This document shows, piece by piece, positions 6,451-8,371 of a stretch of 8,371 bases of DNA (position 1 is the first letter of the stretch; the number at the start of each line of letters is the position of its first letter). The position numbers and the translations under genes are program-made. The stretch spans positions 1-8,371 of the forward strand of contig SFDM01000064.1 of NCBI GenBank assembly GCA_004558205.1, in the 5' to 3' direction. The stretch comes from Pyramidobacter piscolens (GTDB lineage: Bacteria > Synergistota > Synergistia > Synergistales > Dethiosulfovibrionaceae). Under the pieces are notes generated by a model. That model was given only the letters and a program-made list of their open reading frames with translations, made no database searches and was not told the DNA's origin.

Positions 6451-6773
6451 TGTTTTGCCATAAAACAGGTTGCTGCCCTGATGGAACTGGCGGCAGGCTA
6501 TGTGAGGATAGCGCCCTTTGCCGTCATTTCTTCCGTCGCGCTGGATGCCGTGGAAATTACAATCTGGCGATAGGCTTTCGGAGAGGGTGGCACTGGATTG
6601 TGATGGTAGTGGGGAGGCGGCATGTAACGGGGAGGATGTGACGCTCGCCGCTGACGCGCTACCGACAATTTTAAACTTTGTATTTGTACTTTCCGCGCGC
6701 GCAGGTTCTATCAGCGCGGTGAAGGCACGACCGCCAGTACGGAGACGATAAATATCATAAATTTCCCTGTCAT
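6442..6773 (-). pseudogene. Probable frameshifted small secreted-protein gene
   Basis: On the minus strand an ATG at 6773 is preceded by a strong AAAGGAG (6782-6788, 8-nt gap) only 33 nt after the proline-valine gene, as in an operon. It starts MTGKFMIFIVSVLAVV, like a signal peptide, but stops at 6711 after 20 residues. A second minus frame is open without a stop from above 6773 down to a TGA at 6442-6444. Past the start region it reads GGRAFTALIEPARAESTNTK and continues Ser/Ala-rich for about 75 more residues, ending FYGKTKR. Joining the two frames gives a signal peptide with an A-R-A cleavage site and a secreted polypeptide of about 110 residues. This fits a single indel around 6725-6735. 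Alternatives are a true 20-residue peptide or chance. I do not recognise the protein. Confidence 0.4.
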
Positions 6774-6806
6774 TGCCAAGTCTCCTTTCCTGTAAAAAAT
6801 GTTTTT

Positions 6807-7400
6807 TTAATTTGATGGAATGATGACCGGTTCTGAGCCTGACATAGAGCCTCCGTCGGACATTGACTCTGAGTTCCCGGAGAAAGACTCCTGAGCAGGA
6901 GGATAGGGTACGGGATCGGGAGCTGGGCTTGGAGAGTAGGGCTCGGGAGCCGGTGCTGGGGTTGGGGGCGGGGAGTAGGGTTGCGGCCCTGGAGCCGGGG
7001 GATAGGGCACGGGGTCTGGCGCAGGTCCTGGAACCGGCACTGGCACGGGGTCTGGAGTTGGCACGGGCACGGGAACTGGTACCGGCCCGGGGACTGGAAC
7101 TGGCACGGGAACTGGCACGGGAACTGGCACGGGAACTGGTACTGGCCCGGGGACTGGAACTGGTACGGGGACTGGTACGGGGACTGGTCTGGGGCGTATT
7201 GGGTAGTAGGGGACTGGATAGGGATCAGGGTAAGGATCGGGACGCACCACAGGCGCGCGGCGGACAGTTTTACCCGCAGCATGCGTTATGCCCCTTGAGG
7301 CTTTTGAAGCTCCATTTTGGGCTGCGGCCAATTGAAGCGTTGCGAAAAGCGCGCCTGCTGCCAGGGCAGCAATAACAAGGATCCTGATTTTTCGCGTCAT
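6807..7400 (-). CDS. Secreted protein with long Pro-Val repeat region
   Basis: The protein has 197 residues. Residues 1-28 form a signal peptide (MTRKIRIL, a hydrophobic stretch, then LAAAQ), so it is exported. A basic segment follows (about 29-52), then a DPYPDPYPVPYYP stretch, then an almost uninterrupted Pro-Val run (about 72-126) broken by occasional Gly-Pro. Next comes a Pro-rich region with DPVPYPP and APAPEPYSP blocks, and a short Ser/Gly tail ending PVIIPSN. There is no catalytic domain and no C-terminal TM anchor. Such chains form stiff extended rods, so a periplasm-spanning or surface structural role is plausible but unproven. ATG at 7400 is chosen over one at 7442 because AGGGAG (7409-7414) stands 8 nt upstream and the signal peptide then starts correctly. 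A MITE-like element lies 51 nt upstream and may affect its promoter. Confidence 0.75.
   Translation of the reverse strand: MTRKIRILVIAALAAGALFATLQLAAAQNGASKASRGITHAAGKTVRRAPVVRPDPYPDPYPVPYYPIRPRPVPVPVPVPVPVPGPVPVPVPVPVPVPVPVPVPGPVPVPVPVPTPDPVPVPVPGPAPDPVPYPPAPGPQPYSPPPTPAPAPEPYSPSPAPDPVPYPPAQESFSGNSESMSDGGSMSGSEPVIIPSN
7030..7195. repeat. Tandem 6/12-bp repeats encoding the Pro-Val run
   Basis: On the plus strand the DNA is a degenerate array of GGNACT/GGNACG units, with near-perfect 12-bp repeats (GGAACTGGCACG) around 7095-7137 and shorter variants on both sides. Units of 6 and 12 bp keep the frame, so slippage would change the length of the protein rod without breaking it. The array has no stop codons in several frames, which creates long spurious antisense reading frames. 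Confidence 0.8.
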
Positions 7401-7451
7401 TCTAAAATCTCCCTTCTGTGCGGGACGATGGAAGTTTTTCATCCCTTTAGC

Positions 7452-7555
7452 CTAGAGCAATTTTCAAAAAACGCAACAGTAGTCAGAAGCGGCAAAACAG
7501 TCGCTTACCGGGTTAGAATATCCCTTTATAAACTCTTTTATGAAAATTGCTCTAG
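7452..7555. mobile_element. 104-bp MITE-like element, copy 2
   Basis: This is the second copy of the element at 6251-6354, in the same orientation, with one base different and the same CTAG ends and 15-bp terminal inverted repeats. It lies upstream of the proline-valine gene, 51 nt from its start codon. The near identity of the copies points to recent spread or recent duplication. Confidence 0.85.
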
Positions 7556-7756
7556 TATTATAGCATGCTTACAAAGGAATGTAATAGGGGGTAGGCTGCC
7601 GTTTAAAAAATTTTAGCCAAGAATGTTTTAACTTTGATGAATGAGTCAATAGCTCATTGCGCTTTTGTTGATAATTTGAACACATTTTTTGTTTTTGACC
7701 ATGTTGACAGAATTTTTGATTATGCTGCCTTGCGATAAAAACGCAAAATGGGCATG
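7556..7756. other. AT-rich intergenic stretch, no gene seen
   Basis: The reading frames here are short, without ribosome sites and not recognisable. A TTGACA at 7704-7709 has no -10 at a proper distance. A 6-bp inverted repeat (AATGAG...CTCATT) lies near 7640-7660. Nothing else is supported. Confidence 0.4.
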
Positions 7757-7890
7757 GAGGAGACAACCCGAGGGGGTATCTACCAAGCGAGTATGGCAGG
7801 CCGAACAGGCCGAGATAGTCTTTAGCGACTGGAGGCCCCTCGGGACGGCCCTAGTCTCAAATTTAGCCGTTTAATGGCCAAAGAGTATTA
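7757..7890 (-). repeat. Structured intergenic repeat, copy 2, inverted relative to copy 1
   Basis: Read on the minus strand, this matches 6058-6190, with a 35-nt identical core (7795-7829) and more diverged ends. The base of the hairpin is kept as a 9-bp perfect stem (7767-7775 with 7836-7844), and flanking pairs are partly kept through G-T wobble when read in the element orientation. The IS5-family element begins directly after it, at a TA. Confidence 0.65.
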
Positions 7891-8371
7891 GGGTTTGTCT
7901 GAAAAATCGCTGAAATTGTTTATTTTAACCAAATCAGAATAGAAGCAATGAAAATAAAAGCTTTAAAGGATTCATCCCACATTCGGCAGGAACATTTCAA
8001 ACCCTTGCGATTACGGCATTCACTTTCTCGATTTAGCACGCAATAGAGACGGAAATTGCAAGGGTTTGCGCGATTTGCTGCCGAATATGGGATTCATCAA
8101 GTTTTTCAAATCTTGCAGCAATGCGACGAAACCATTTAAGTTTTTGAAAGAAACACTCTACTTGAAAACGCTCTTTATATCGCCATTGATCATAAGGCCA
8201 TGGCTCAGCTGCGTTGGACTTAGGCGGTATTTCATAACTCCAGCCTTGTGCTTCTATGTATTCACGAATCTCTTTACTGCCATAGGCTTTATCCGCAATT
8301 ACATAGCTTTCCGATGTGCTGAGATCGGAAAGCAACTCCAAGGCATGTTTGGAATCATGGTCGTTACCTGG
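7891..8371 (-). mobile_element. IS5-family insertion sequence, 3' part, runs off the window
   Basis: The element end GGGTTTGTCTGAAAAATCGC starts right after a TA at 7889-7890. The transposase gene on the minus strand begins beyond the right edge and stops at 8033, leaving about 140 nt of non-coding 3' end. The sequence is clearly lower in GC than the operon, consistent with a recent outside origin. The other end is not in the window, so target duplication and completeness cannot be judged. Confidence 0.85.
8033..8371 (-). CDS. IS5-family DDE transposase, C-terminal part (partial)
   Basis: Reading starts off the right edge, and the visible 112 residues begin PGNDHDSKHALELL, typical of the region before the second catalytic Asp. 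That Asp is in VIADKAYGS. Then comes an IPPKSN stretch and the YKERFQVECFFQKLK motif, which fits the Y-(2)-R-(3)-E-(6)-K signature exactly and supplies the catalytic Glu. FRRIAARFEK follows, and the protein ends in SVSIAC. It cuts and rejoins DNA at the IS ends. The first catalytic Asp lies outside the window. No frameshift is seen in the visible part, so the gene may be active. A TTG at 8341 is not the true start, because the frame stays open with family-like sequence to the edge. Confidence 0.92.
   Translation of the reverse strand, partial: PGNDHDSKHALELLSDLSTSESYVIADKAYGSKEIREYIEAQGWSYEIPPKSNAAEPWPYDQWRYKERFQVECFFQKLKWFRRIAARFEKLDESHIRQQIAQTLAISVSIAC

Noticed and set aside
6430..6573. Plus-strand 47-codon frame starting MPFYSSLCF, ending EITIWR
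   Set aside because: It is short, its ribosome site is weak, it lies over a hairpin, and it is the exact-phase antisense of the better supported broken minus-strand gene. It cannot be excluded.
6863..7375. Plus-strand frames through the repeat array (Leu-Ala-Arg-Glu or His-Gly-Asn-Trp repeats)
   Set aside because: The repeat DNA lacks stops in several frames. Only the minus frame has a signal peptide, a ribosome site and a sensible ending.

Overview
The window has two parts. Positions 1-6014 are a compact, GC-rich, plus-strand gene block. Positions 6015-8371 are a lower-GC accessory stretch of repeats, insertion-sequence (IS) material and one unusual proline-valine gene. The organism cannot be fixed from sequence alone. 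GC-rich codon use, strong Shine-Dalgarno sites and redox genes of the type carried by anaerobes suggest an anaerobic or gut-associated bacterium, possibly Synergistota. That is low-confidence inference.

The plus-strand block reads as one four-gene operon. It holds (1) a polytopic membrane protein with an internal duplication (200-1228); (2) an Old-Yellow-Enzyme/2,4-dienoyl-CoA-reductase-type flavoenzyme with a Cys cluster and FAD/NAD(P)H domains (1221-3143); (3) an acetoacetate-decarboxylase-family protein with the Lys-Lys pair (3186-4043); and (4) a single polypeptide with two complete short-chain dehydrogenase/reductase (SDR) domains (4057-5937). The first two genes overlap by 8 nt and the later gaps are 42 and 13 nt. 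A perfect 19-bp hairpin (5969-6014) closes the block. A palindrome in front of gene 1 shares 13 nt, inverted, with the gap in front of gene 3, so a shared regulator is possible. Together the products could reduce an enone, act on a beta-keto acid or related carbonyl, and interconvert alcohols and ketones. The same enzyme types (OYE plus SDR) occur in bile-acid and steroid-type conversions, but the substrate here is unknown.

In the accessory part, a ~135-bp repeat with a long hairpin occurs twice in inverted orientation (6058-6190 and 7757-7890). A 104-bp MITE-like element with perfect 15-bp terminal inverted repeats occurs twice in direct orientation (6251-6354 and 7452-7555), with one base difference. 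An IS5-family element enters from the right edge (7891-8371), and a solo copy of its end lies at 6353-6420. Between these, on the minus strand, is a gene for a secreted protein dominated by Pro-Val repeats (6807-7400). It is followed by what looks like a frameshifted small secreted-protein gene (6442-6773).
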